64,000 nucleotides of DNA from Bacillota bacterium (GTDB lineage Bacteria; Bacillota; Clostridia; Acetivibrionales; DSM-1351): assembly GCA_023390335.1 (NCBI GenBank), contig JAEWCZ010000080.1, forward strand, positions 1-64,000. Reading direction: 5' to 3'. Below, piece by piece: positions 41,108 to 49,401 of the stretch. How positions within the stretch are numbered: position 1 is the stretch's first letter; every line of letters begins with the position of its first letter. Below the pieces are notes generated by a model, which was not told the DNA's origin, searched no databases, and saw only the letters and a list, made by a program, of their open reading frames with translations. A program made the position numbers and the translations under genes.

Positions 41108-42133
41108 ATGTATAAGATAGCGAAAAATCAATTGCAAACGTTATTTACTGTCATTGCAAATACTAAGAATGTATATTTGCCAGTAAAAAAGTCTAACCAG
41201 GTAAATTATGGACTTTGGTTACAGGATGCAGAAGTGGATTTGGATACCTTAAAGACCGTTAAATCTCCAAAAGACTTCTTTTTCCCACAAAGCGAAACCC
41301 TATATAACTGCCATAAGGAAGACGGAAAGATAGTAATCAATCCAACTGAATTAACAAATCAACCTTTTGTAGTTTTTGGAGTGAAAGCATGTGATATTAA
41401 AGCAATAGAAATACTTGATAAGGTATTTTTAAGTGAACCCATAGATACCTATTATGCAGCTCGCAGAGAGCATGGAATAGTAGTGTCTATGGCATGTCAT
41501 GAACCCGATGAAACCTGTTTCTGCAATGTGTTTGGTGCAGATGCAAGTACTCCTGCAGGAGATGTTGTGGTATGGCAGGTTGAAGATTCGATGTACTGGA
41601 AGGCACTTACCGAGAAGGGTGAGTCACTTACAAAAGAAGTTATTAGTCTTTTAGAAAAAGTATCAGATACATCACCGGTAGAAAAAGAACAAGCTGCCAT
41701 TAAGGAAATCATTGAAAAACTACCATATAGCCATTTGGATATGAGCAAATTCACTCCAGATGCGTTGGACGAAATGTTTAATTCTCCAAAGTGGGAACAG
41801 CTATTTAAGGCTTGTCTGGCATGTGGTACCTGCACTTTTGTATGTCCTACCTGCCAATGCTATGACATTAAAGATTATAATACCGGAAAAGGTGTGCAAA
41901 GATTCCGCTGCTGGGATTCGTGCATGTACTCTGATTTTACAATGATGGCCCATGGGAATCCCCGTACCAGCCAGTTGCAGAGGTTCCGTCAACGCTTTAT
42001 GCACAAGTTGATATACTTTCCTGCAAATAACGATGGTATATACTCCTGTGTTGGTTGTGGGCGTTGCGTAAGCAAGTGTCCAGCATCACAAAATATTGTT
42101 AAGGTTATAAAAAGTTTGGGGGGTGAAAGGTAA
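41108..42133 (+). CDS. flxB: Flx-type 4Fe-4S protein, AsrA-like (FlxB-like)
   Basis: 341 residues, 3 bp after the previous gene. The N-terminal ~230 residues match the anaerobic-sulfite-reductase-A/hydrogenase beta-like domain (VFGVKACDIKAIEILDKVFL, then a Cys-rich CHEPDETCFCNVFG). The C terminus has two ferredoxin motifs, CLACGTCTFVCPTCQC and CVGCGRCVSKCPA. It likely carries electrons between the FAD/NAD(P) subunit and HdrA via FlxC and FlxD. One-base overlap with the next start. Confidence 0.8.
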   Translation: MYKIAKNQLQTLFTVIANTKNVYLPVKKSNQVNYGLWLQDAEVDLDTLKTVKSPKDFFFPQSETLYNCHKEDGKIVINPTELTNQPFVVFGVKACDIKAIEILDKVFLSEPIDTYYAARREHGIVVSMACHEPDETCFCNVFGADASTPAGDVVVWQVEDSMYWKALTEKGESLTKEVISLLEKVSDTSPVEKEQAAIKEIIEKLPYSHLDMSKFTPDALDEMFNSPKWEQLFKACLACGTCTFVCPTCQCYDIKDYNTGKGVQRFRCWDSCMYSDFTMMAHGNPRTSQLQRFRQRFMHKLIYFPANNDGIYSCVGCGRCVSKCPASQNIVKVIKSLGGER

Positions 42134-42981
42134 TGTGTAATTGTGGAGGAAATCACAAACCAGATTCGTTGATTCCACTAATTGGTGTAGTTACTGATAT
42201 TCGAACTGAAACTCCAGATGTTAAGACCTTCCGAGTTGTGAATAGAGAAGGTAAAAAGTTATTTGAGCATTTACCCGGTCAGTGTGCTATGGTTTCTGTT
42301 CCAGGCGTAGGAGAGGCTATGTTTTCCATTACTTCTTCACCGACTAATAAAGAGTTTCAGGAATTTAGCGTTAAACGCTGCGGAACATTAACAGATTATC
42401 TCCACGCTATGGAGGTTGGAGAGGAAATAACAGTTCGTGGACCATATGGAAATGCATTTCCTGTTGAAACTGCATTAAAAGGTGAAAATCTTCTTTTCAT
42501 CGCAGGTGGAATAGGTCTCGCACCTCTCAGGTCAGTCATTAATTATGTAATAGATAATAGAGAGAACTATGGAAGTGTTGACATTTTATATGGATCACGT
42601 TCAGCAGATGACCTGGTTCAGTTAAAAGAGATACAAGAGGTTTGGTGCAAAACAGAAGGTGTAAATGTTCACTTAACGATAGATAGAGAGCAAGAGGGGT
42701 GGAATGGCCATGTCGGATTTGTACCCAGCTATCTGAAAGAACTGGAACTAACTACAGATAAGACTGTTTTGGTTTGCGGACCACCGATAATGATTAAATT
42801 TGTTTTAGCTGCACTGGAAGAAATGGGCTTCAATAAAACACAGGTTTATACAACCTTGGAACTAAGAATGAAATGTGGTGTGGGAAAATGCGGGCGCTGT
42901 AATATCGGATCAAAATATGTATGCAAAGATGGGCCGGTATTTAGATGCGATGAAATTGATGAGCTGCCACCGGAATATTAA
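42133..42981 (+). CDS. flxA: FlxA-like FAD/NAD(P)-binding oxidoreductase subunit
   Basis: 282 residues of the ferredoxin-NADP reductase family (like AsrB and PyrK). MFSITSSP is the FAD-binding motif, IAGGIGLAPLRS binds NAD(P), and MKCGVGKCGRCNIG with a further Cys in YVCKDGP holds a [2Fe-2S] cluster. It should oxidise NADH (or NADPH) and pass electrons to the rest of Flx/Hdr. This is the entry point that ties the operon to the NADH pool and so to Rex control. Confidence 0.88.
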   Translation: MCNCGGNHKPDSLIPLIGVVTDIRTETPDVKTFRVVNREGKKLFEHLPGQCAMVSVPGVGEAMFSITSSPTNKEFQEFSVKRCGTLTDYLHAMEVGEEITVRGPYGNAFPVETALKGENLLFIAGGIGLAPLRSVINYVIDNRENYGSVDILYGSRSADDLVQLKEIQEVWCKTEGVNVHLTIDREQEGWNGHVGFVPSYLKELELTTDKTVLVCGPPIMIKFVLAALEEMGFNKTQVYTTLELRMKCGVGKCGRCNIGSKYVCKDGPVFRCDEIDELPPEY

Positions 42982-43048
42982 ATTAGTGCAATGTGTTATG
43001 GAGCAATTTAAAAAGTTCCAATGAATATATATTAGGAGGAAAAAGAAG

Positions 43049-43723
43049 ATGCAGGAAATGGTCAACGTATTTTTATATGGCAAAAAGTACACAGTGCCAG
43101 CAGACCTCACCATCATGACAGCTATGGAATATGCAGGCTATAGACTTGTAAGAGGATGTGGATGTCGTCATGGGTTTTGCGGTGCATGTGCAACAATTTA
43201 TAGAATAAAAGGAAATAATGAAATAAAGACTTGTCTGGCTTGTCAGACACAGGTAGTGGATGGTATGTATGTGGCTAGTCTCCCATTCTTTCCGACAGAT
43301 AAGAGAAACTATAATATAGAAGAAATAAGACCGGAACAAAAGATTATGATGGAGTTATATCCTGAGTTATACAGTTGTATAGGCTGTAACGCTTGTACAA
43401 AGGGATGTTCTCAGAGCATAAATGTAATGCAATATATTGCTTACGCTCAAAGAGGTGAGTTTGAAAAATGTGCAGAGGAGTCCTTTGACTGCGTAAACTG
43501 TGGTATATGTACTTCCAGATGTCCAGCTGGTATTTCACATCCAATGGTAGGGCTACTGGCACGCAGACTGACAGGAAAATACATTGCACCAAAAACCGAG
43601 CATCTCAAAAACCGTGTGGAAGATATCAATAAAGGTGCATTTGATGACCTGATTGCCAAGATTATGGAAAAACCAATTGAAGAAATGAAAGAACTATATA
43701 ACAAAAGAGATATTGAGGCATAG
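43049..43723 (+). CDS. Fumarate-reductase-like iron-sulfur subunit
   Basis: 224 residues. The N-terminal domain has a plant-type [2Fe-2S] motif: CGCRHGFCGAC, then a fourth Cys in TCLACQTQ. The C-terminal domain has CIGCNACTKGCSQ and CVNCGICTSRCPAG. This is the SdhB/FrdB/TfrB layout but shorter and with no CCG domain as in methanogen TfrB; HdrB is a separate gene in the same operon. It lies directly before the flavoprotein subunit. No membrane anchor gene is nearby, so the enzyme should be soluble. ATTAGGAGGAAAAAG precedes the ATG. Confidence 0.8.
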   Translation: MQEMVNVFLYGKKYTVPADLTIMTAMEYAGYRLVRGCGCRHGFCGACATIYRIKGNNEIKTCLACQTQVVDGMYVASLPFFPTDKRNYNIEEIRPEQKIMMELYPELYSCIGCNACTKGCSQSINVMQYIAYAQRGEFEKCAEESFDCVNCGICTSRCPAGISHPMVGLLARRLTGKYIAPKTEHLKNRVEDINKGAFDDLIAKIMEKPIEEMKELYNKRDIEA

Positions 43724-43735
43724 GAGGGGAAAAGT

Positions 43736-45331
43736 ATGTTTACAGCAGAAATGTTGGAGTCTATAAAGAAAGTAGAAGCAACTAGAGCAGAAAGAATGGG
43801 TTCTGAGCCAAGAAGAATGACCGCTGAAGAAAAAGATACTCTTCTTCGCCAATATCATCCGGACTTCAGAGAAGATGGATTTTCAATTATCCAAATTGGA
43901 CCCAACAAGGGTGAAAAGGCACCAGTAGAGCTTGGTACATTACTCCACTCCAATAGTAGAATCAAGGATGAAAATATTGATCTGACAAAAATAGATTATG
44001 ATGTGGATGTATTGGTTATCGGTGGCGGTGGTGCCGGTTCATCAGCAGCTATTGAAGCTAATGAGAGCGGAGCAAATGTTATGATAGTCACAAAGCTTCG
44101 TATTGGTGATGCCAACACTATGATGGCCGAAGGTGGAATTCAGGCTGCAGACAAAGAAAATGACTCTCCACAGCAGCATTATTTGGACGCTTTTGGAGGC
44201 GGCCACTTTGCAGCTAGACCAGAACTATTAAAGAGACTGGTTATGGAAGCTCCGGACGCTATTGCTTGGCTCAATAATCTGGGGGTAATGTTTGATAAAC
44301 ATAAAGATGGAACAATGGTTACTACCCATGGAGGTGGTACTTCCAGAAAGAGAATGCATGCTTGTAAGGACTATTCTGGGGCGGAAATCATGCGAGTTCT
44401 TCGTGATGAAGTAATTAACCGAGGTATTCCTGTAGTAGATTTTACAGCAGCGGTTGAATTGATTTTGGATAAGGATGGTCAGGCTGCAGGTGCTGTACTT
44501 CAGAATATGGAGACAGGAGAGTATTTAGTGGCAAAAGCCAAGACCGTTATTATAGCAACTGGAGGAGCCGGAAGACTTCATTATCAAAACTTTCCTACCT
44601 CGAACCACTATGGAGCAACGGCTGATGGCTTAGTAATGGGATACCGTGCAGGAGCGCCTCTTTTATATCAGGATACTATTCAATACCATCCAACAGGAGT
44701 TGCTTATCCTATACAGATTTTCGGAGCTTTAGTAACAGAAAAAGTACGTTCATTAGGTGCTATGCTTGTTAATATAGATGGAGAAGCATTTATGCATCCA
44801 TTGGAAACTCGTGATGTTTCAGCGGCTTCAATTATCCGTGAGTGCAGTGACAAGGGAAAAGGCGTTCCTACACCGACAGATGGTATGGGCGTATGGCTGG
44901 ATACACCAATGATTGAGATGATTCATGGGGAAGGTACTATTGAAAAGCGTATACCTGCTATGCTTCGTATGTATCTTAACTATAACATTGATATGAGAAA
45001 AAACCCTATTTTAATATATCCTACTCTCCATTACCAAAATGGCGGTCTTGAAATAAACGGAGACGGTTTTACAAAGGCAATTGATAATCTATTAGTTGCG
45101 GGTGAAGCAGTTGGAGGAATCCATGGAAGAAACCGCCTAATGGGGAATTCATTGCTAGACATCATTGTATTCGGAAGAAATGCAGGAAAAGCGGCAGCTA
45201 AAAAGAGCAAGGATGTTTCTTTGGGTGAGCTTTCACTAGAACATTTAAATAGCTATGCAAAGGAATTGGAAGCTGCGGGGATTGAAACAGGTACTGTATC
45301 ACCAAAGCTACTTCCAAAGTATACCAGATAA
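43736..45331 (+). CDS. Fumarate-reductase/succinate-dehydrogenase-like flavoprotein
   Basis: 531 residues. About 90 extra N-terminal residues precede the FAD-binding VIGGGGAGSSAA near residue 95. HGGGTSRKRMH, GGAGRLHYQN, YHPTGVAYP and HGRNRLMGNSLLDIIVFGR are the conserved FAD and active-site blocks of fumarate reductases, with His and Arg substrate ligands kept. It should reduce fumarate to succinate with electrons from the iron-sulfur subunit. L-aspartate oxidase or another enoate reductase is possible, but the following fumarase genes favour fumarate. Confidence 0.82.
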   Translation: MFTAEMLESIKKVEATRAERMGSEPRRMTAEEKDTLLRQYHPDFREDGFSIIQIGPNKGEKAPVELGTLLHSNSRIKDENIDLTKIDYDVDVLVIGGGGAGSSAAIEANESGANVMIVTKLRIGDANTMMAEGGIQAADKENDSPQQHYLDAFGGGHFAARPELLKRLVMEAPDAIAWLNNLGVMFDKHKDGTMVTTHGGGTSRKRMHACKDYSGAEIMRVLRDEVINRGIPVVDFTAAVELILDKDGQAAGAVLQNMETGEYLVAKAKTVIIATGGAGRLHYQNFPTSNHYGATADGLVMGYRAGAPLLYQDTIQYHPTGVAYPIQIFGALVTEKVRSLGAMLVNIDGEAFMHPLETRDVSAASIIRECSDKGKGVPTPTDGMGVWLDTPMIEMIHGEGTIEKRIPAMLRMYLNYNIDMRKNPILIYPTLHYQNGGLEINGDGFTKAIDNLLVAGEAVGGIHGRNRLMGNSLLDIIVFGRNAGKAAAKKSKDVSLGELSLEHLNSYAKELEAAGIETGTVSPKLLPKYTR

Positions 45332-45429
45332 ATTTTTAGGGCGGAGCTACTTATATCACTACAACCAACTACTACATGAAATATTTTACAGTTCATACAA
45401 AAACCTATAATTAAGGAAGGAAACTAAAA

Positions 45430-46272
45430 ATGCGCGAAATATCTACAGAGCAAATTATAGATGTTGTTAAACGTTTGTGTATTGAAGCAAATCAAAAACT
45501 ACCTAGTGATATAAAAGCATGTATTAAGAAGTGCAGAGAGAGCGAAGATGGTGAAATTGCACAGGACATTCTGGACAAAATTATTACTAACTATGAAATT
45601 GCAGAGTCAGAAAATGTGCCTATTTGCCAAGATACTGGAATGGCATGTGTTTTCATGGAAATTGGTCAGGATGTACATATCACAGGTCAAAATCTTGCAG
45701 ATGCTGTGAATGAAGGGGTACGCCAAGGCTATGCTGAAGGCTATCTGCGAAAATCAGTAGTAAAAGATCCTGTAAGACGCGGTAACACAGGGGACAATAC
45801 GCCTGCTATACTATATACAGAAATAGTTAATGGTGATCAGATTAAGATTACAGTTGGGCCTAAGGGCTTTGGTAGTGAAAATATGAGCGCTATCCGTATG
45901 TTTAAGCCATCAGCAGGAATTCAAGGAATTAAAGATTTCATTCTTGAAACGGTAGAAAATGCAGGTCCAAATCCATGCCCTCCTATGGTAGTGGGCGTTG
46001 GAATAGGTGGAACTTTTGACAAAGCAGCATTATTAGCAAAGAAGGCTTTGATGAGAAACGTAGATATTCCAAATGACGACCCATATTATGCGGAACTGGA
46101 AGTTGAAATGCTAGATAAAATCAATAAGCTAGGGATTGGCCCACAGGGCTTTGGTGGAAAAACCACAGCTTTAGCAGTAATGGTAGAAACAATGCCAACC
46201 CATATTGCCGGTATGCCATGTGCAATTAATATTAATTGTCATGTTACACGACATAAAACGGAGGTGATCTGA
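45430..46272 (+). CDS. fumA: Class I fumarate hydratase alpha subunit
   Basis: 280 residues of the class I (oxygen-sensitive, [4Fe-4S]) fumarase/tartrate dehydratase N-terminal family. CQDTGMACVFMEIG, GSENMSAIRMFKPSAG, NPCPPMVVGVGIGG and the final HVTRHK motif carry the cluster Cys and active-site residues. With the beta subunit it interconverts malate and fumarate. The 98-bp gap before it has no terminator I can see, so it may be co-transcribed with the reductase genes. AAGGAAGG precedes the start. Confidence 0.93.
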   Translation: MREISTEQIIDVVKRLCIEANQKLPSDIKACIKKCRESEDGEIAQDILDKIITNYEIAESENVPICQDTGMACVFMEIGQDVHITGQNLADAVNEGVRQGYAEGYLRKSVVKDPVRRGNTGDNTPAILYTEIVNGDQIKITVGPKGFGSENMSAIRMFKPSAGIQGIKDFILETVENAGPNPCPPMVVGVGIGGTFDKAALLAKKALMRNVDIPNDDPYYAELEVEMLDKINKLGIGPQGFGGKTTALAVMVETMPTHIAGMPCAININCHVTRHKTEVI

Positions 46273-46273
46273 T

Positions 46274-46840
46274 ATGGAACGTAAAATTCAACTCCCATTA
46301 ACAGAAGAGCTTGCTAAAACCTTGCATGCGGGTGATACAGTTTATTTGACTGGTGAAATATATACCTCCAGGGATGCCGGACATAAGAGAATGTGTGAAG
46401 CTCTTGCTAGGGGCCAGGATTTGCCATTTGATCCGAAAGATGCTACATTATATTATGTTGGTCCAACTCCTGCGAAGCCAGGTCAAATAATAGGTTCCGC
46501 CGGACCAACAACTAGTGGACGTATGGATGCATATGCACCAACCATGATGTCAGTGGGGGCTAGAGGAATGATTGGAAAAGGTGCCAGACTGCCAGAAGTA
46601 GTGGATGCTATGAAAAAGTACAGTGGAATTTATTTTGGAGCCATTGGTGGGGCAGGTGCATTACTTGCTAAATGTATCAAAAGCTCAGAACTGATTGCAT
46701 ATGAAGACTTAGGCCCAGAAGCGTTGAGAAAACTCTATGTGGAAGAAATGCCTTTGGTTGTAATTATCGACAGTGAAGGGAAAAACCTGTACGAAGAAGG
46801 GCGAAAAGCCTACCTTGGTTACAAAAGCTCCCAAAAGTGA
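46274..46840 (+). CDS. fumB: Class I fumarate hydratase beta subunit
   Basis: 188 residues; begins one base after the alpha stop, with GGAGG at 46261-46265. PGQIIGSAGPTTSGRMDAYAP, RGMIGKG and YFGAIGGAGALLAK are the usual motifs of the C-terminal fumarase (beta) family. Two-subunit fumarases are normal in Clostridia. It supplies fumarate to the reductase encoded upstream if malate is available. Confidence 0.93.
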   Translation: MERKIQLPLTEELAKTLHAGDTVYLTGEIYTSRDAGHKRMCEALARGQDLPFDPKDATLYYVGPTPAKPGQIIGSAGPTTSGRMDAYAPTMMSVGARGMIGKGARLPEVVDAMKKYSGIYFGAIGGAGALLAKCIKSSELIAYEDLGPEALRKLYVEEMPLVVIIDSEGKNLYEEGRKAYLGYKSSQK

Positions 46841-46886
46841 GAAAATTTTGTTTGTAAAACTTTATAAATTAAAAGGGGAATAAAAA

Positions 46887-47171
46887 ATGCAATTGTTAGC
46901 TGAAGTATTAGAAACTATGATGATTATAGGTTTTGGGGTGTCATGGCCGCTGTCAATTATGCGCTCATATAAAGCACGCTCAACAAAAGGAAAGAGTGTT
47001 TTGTTTTTATTCTGTATTGCATTTGGATACGTTTGCGGTATAGTTTCAAAGCTATTGTCACACAATTTGAACCTAGCTTTCTGGTTCTACATTCCCAATA
47101 TCATTATGGTTAGTACAGATATTTGTTTATATTTTAGAAATAAGAAGATTGAGGCCGGTGCCATTAAGTAA
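46887..47171 (+). CDS. PQ-loop/SemiSWEET-like small membrane protein
   Basis: 94 residues with three hydrophobic segments. GFGVSWPLSIMRSYKARSTKG is a PQ-loop-like motif (WP in place of PQ), followed by KSVLFLFCIAFGYVCGIVSKL and FWFYIPNIIMVSTDICLYF. SemiSWEETs form dimers that move small sugars; the substrate here is unknown. It follows the fumarase genes by 46 bp and precedes the operon terminator, so it probably belongs to the same transcript. Confidence 0.7.
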   Translation: MQLLAEVLETMMIIGFGVSWPLSIMRSYKARSTKGKSVLFLFCIAFGYVCGIVSKLLSHNLNLAFWFYIPNIIMVSTDICLYFRNKKIEAGAIK

Positions 47172-47195
47172 CTATATAAAATTTTTGTTATGAAT

Positions 47196-47233
47196 AAAAA
47201 TCTTCCAAGGTTTTAACTTTGGAAGATTTTTTA
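47196..47233 (+). terminator. Terminator closing the hdr-flx-fumarate operon
   Basis: AAAAATCTTCCAA (47196-47208) pairs with TTGGAAGATTTTT (47219-47231), then continues in T. It follows the PQ-loop gene by 24 bp. Confidence 0.9.
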
Positions 47234-47411
47234 TAAACATCCATATTGATGGCTTTGAATAAAACCATGCAGGGTTGCGTCCACTGAGATAAAATTATAG
47301 GAGTTTACAAAAAGTTCATTATTTATATATTATTTATTAATATTGTGCTGTTAATATAAGTACATAAACTTTTTTTTCATTTTGTTTTTTCCTCTTATTA
47401 AATTTTTTATT

Positions 47412-47445
47412 AAAGCTCCGTTTTTACAAACGGGGCTTTATTTAT
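47412..47445 (+). terminator. Orphan terminator-like hairpin
   Basis: AAAGCTCCGTTT (47412-47423) pairs with AAACGGGGCTTT (47428-47439), then ATTTATG. No intact gene lies just upstream; the 47,240-47,410 stretch is A/T-rich with nothing I can support. It may be left over from a lost gene. Confidence 0.7.
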
Positions 47446-47589
47446 GTGCTGAAGGATCCGGAACTTCCAAATACTCTTTTTAGTGGCATAGTAAACATTA
47501 TTATAGGTGTGGCCTTGCTGTTAATATTTGACATATTTTTATATAAATGTTATATTTATACACACAATAGGGGAATAAGTTATTTTTAA
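47446..47589 (+). pseudogene. Remnant with KDPELP segment and one hydrophobic helix
   Basis: A GTG-started frame of 47 codons begins MLKDPELPNTLFSG and runs into a hydrophobic stretch (IVNIIIGVALLLIFDIFLY). There is no RBS. Its first bases, AAGGATCCGGAACTTCCAA (47452-47470), are nearly identical to those coding KDPELP in the lipoprotein gene at 48881, so it is probably a broken, rearranged relative of that gene rather than an active one. Confidence 0.4.
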
Positions 47590-47982
47590 GAGGCCTAGCA
47601 ATTTTACTTTGCGGTCTGAATATTCTTACTGTGTTGCTGCTCACGATGTTAAAAACTTCGATTTTTATATTTCGGAACTCAATTATGCTGAGACTCCGGC
47701 ATCTGTGAAGGCTCATACAGATGCTCCAGCAGTAATAAATACCAGAGAAAGCGACGGGGGCTATGTTGAGTACTGAAAAAATTTGGACACAGTTTTACGC
47801 AATTCAGCACATGAAAATAGAGGTGTTGCTAGGGATTATGCAAGTAACACAAGGGAATTATTTAACTGGGATGGACAACAGCAAGCCGGCTACCCTTACA
47901 TGCTCTTGTATTGATTGCCGGATACAGTAGTAGTTCCCCATCTTACCGTGCATATGGTACATATGCAGCAGATGATTATTAA
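47585..47982 (+). pseudogene. Degraded gene with in-frame stop and frameshift
   Basis: A frame beginning FKRPSNFTLRSEYSY reaches TGA at 47774-47776, then continues in the same frame as KNLDTVLRNSAHENRGVARD to a second TGA at about 47913. After a frame change a further coding-looking segment, IAGYSSSSPSYRAYGTYAAD, ends at TAA 47980. Residue use looks like a real protein, but it lacks a start and is broken at least twice. The original function is not recognisable. Confidence 0.5.
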
Positions 47983-48013
47983 AAGCTTTTAACATTATAA
48001 AAAAGAGGGTAGA

Positions 48014-48109
48014 ACAATGCTTATCTGTAGCCACAATTCTGAGGATATAAATATCTTATGAGACTATGTCTATGAAATGGATAAGGGCAAAATAACTCAA
48101 CTTCAATAA
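48014..48109 (+). pseudogene. ABC transporter ATPase C-terminal remnant
   Basis: The frame reads TMLICSHNSEDINIL, a TGA stop, then DYVYEMDKGKITQLQ and TAA at 48107. SHNSEDI and YEMDKGKI are the H-loop and following strand of ABC ATPases, so this is the last ~30 residues of one, with an in-frame stop. The rest of the gene is missing. Confidence 0.65.
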
Positions 48110-48139
48110 TGGGGAAGGGCACAAAGTGGCTACATATAT

Positions 48140-48491
48140 ATGCATTTTATCTATCTTTTTGATACTACTGTTTATTATATTTTTTATCAGAGCCGATATA
48201 ATGGGAAAAATAAACTTCCGTTTTTGGTACTGGCCATAAGTTTCTTTGTTGTACTCGCTGTGGCATCCGCTATAAACGAACAGGCCGTTGAGACAAAGCT
48301 CAAAGAAATAACCCAAAAGGATGAAGAAGTTCAAACTCGAAATAGGGAATTAAGTAATTATGATAAAAGACGAAATAAGTTTGAGATGAATATTATTGCT
48401 TCATCAAAATGGAATAGGTGAAGTACAGGGGATTTTTACAGGGATATCAAAAACAAAGGATAAGGACTTGTTTGTTTTTGTAGGTAGATAA
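48140..48491 (+). pseudogene. Frameshifted membrane protein remnant
   Basis: One frame (48140-48421) reads KLPFLVLAISFFVVLAVASA followed by a charged helix (ETKLKEITQKDEEVQTRNRE) and stops at TGA 48419. The next frame then continues GIGEVQGIFTGISKTKDKDL FVFVGR to TAA 48489. The break near 48405 suggests a frameshift. Upstream, hydrophobic coding also jumps frame. It may have been the membrane partner of the ABC remnant next to it (guess). Confidence 0.45.
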
Positions 48492-48541
48492 GATGTAGCT
48501 GTTTTGTATAATAGAATTAAAAGTGAGGATGTGGATAATAA

Positions 48542-49216
48542 ATGTATAGTCAAAGAGTTTTAAGTAAAGTAAAAATTATATTTCTAATACTCATATCAAT
48601 ATTAATTTTTTCAGGGTGTAGCTCCCAAGAGAGTGAAAATTCACAGTTTAATGGAAGGCAGCAGAAAAATGCAGCTGGTGTAACTAACAGACGTATAAAG
48701 TCCCTTGAAGACAAATTAAAAAATGCTAAACCATTTACAGAAGATGAATCCATGAATATAACTGAAGAAAAGTTCAAGAAACAGCTCAAGCTTCTTAGAA
48801 GTGAAAAATGGAATTTAACTGAAAATGATATTGTTAAAAATGGTAATATAGAAAGACTAGTTGGTATATTGAATAAGTTTAAGGATCCTGAACTTCCAAG
48901 ATATACTGTTCTAAAACCCAAGGTAAAAGATATTTTAAAATATATGGATAAATATTATGGCGAAAAAATTCATTTTACTGGTAAAATACTTAAAATTTCT
49001 AAAAATGAGAAAGAAGAGTCAATAGATAAAATGTTCGACGGTGAAAAATTTGCTGAAGTATATCTTGGAATAGAAGACGATATAGTTAAGCTATACACAT
49101 ATAGAAATTTCGGTATTTTAAACCAATTTAAGGAGGGAGACAAAATAGAATTCTCGGGCTGGCCGGTAGGAACATCAGAAAATATGCTTGTATTGGTGAA
49201 TAGAGGTATATTTTAG
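48542..49216 (+). CDS. Putative lipoprotein with C-terminal OB-like domain
   Basis: 224 residues. A lipoprotein signal ends in the lipobox FSGC with Cys at about 26. The middle is charged and helical (KFKKQLKLLRSEKWN...). The C-terminal ~90 residues, with KIHFTGKILKISKNEKEE and EGDKIEFSGWPVG, look like a tRNA_anti/OB-type beta domain. The gene follows the decayed region and shares the KDPELP segment with the remnant at 47446. The RBS is weak. Function unknown. Confidence 0.65.
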   Translation: MYSQRVLSKVKIIFLILISILIFSGCSSQESENSQFNGRQQKNAAGVTNRRIKSLEDKLKNAKPFTEDESMNITEEKFKKQLKLLRSEKWNLTENDIVKNGNIERLVGILNKFKDPELPRYTVLKPKVKDILKYMDKYYGEKIHFTGKILKISKNEKEESIDKMFDGEKFAEVYLGIEDDIVKLYTYRNFGILNQFKEGDKIEFSGWPVGTSENMLVLVNRGIF

Positions 49217-49224
49217 GGTTGTGG

Positions 49225-49254
49225 TGCAAAAATAAATTTTGTAATAATATTACA
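49225..49254 (+). repeat. 30-bp direct repeat, left copy
   Basis: A 30-bp segment beginning TGCAAAAATAAATT and ending ATATTACA. It matches 52949-52978 at 27 of 30 positions in the same orientation. The two copies bracket the acyl-CoA synthetase and condensation-domain genes. Confidence 0.65.
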
Positions 49255-49401
49255 TTAAAATAAAAAGTAAAGACTGTTATTTGTATCAAGCCATAACCAA
49301 CAACCGCCAGGTATTGAGCTACAGAGGTTAAATTTATAAACAAGATAATGGGTGTAATAGCTTAAAAGAATAGCTTTCTGGTTATTTAAATCAGAGCCAT
49401 C

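Noticed and set aside
43736..45331. L-aspartate oxidase (NadB) for the flavoprotein
   Set aside because: Core motifs are shared by the family, but there is no nadA/nadC nearby, and an iron-sulfur partner and fumarase genes flank it, favouring a fumarate reductase.
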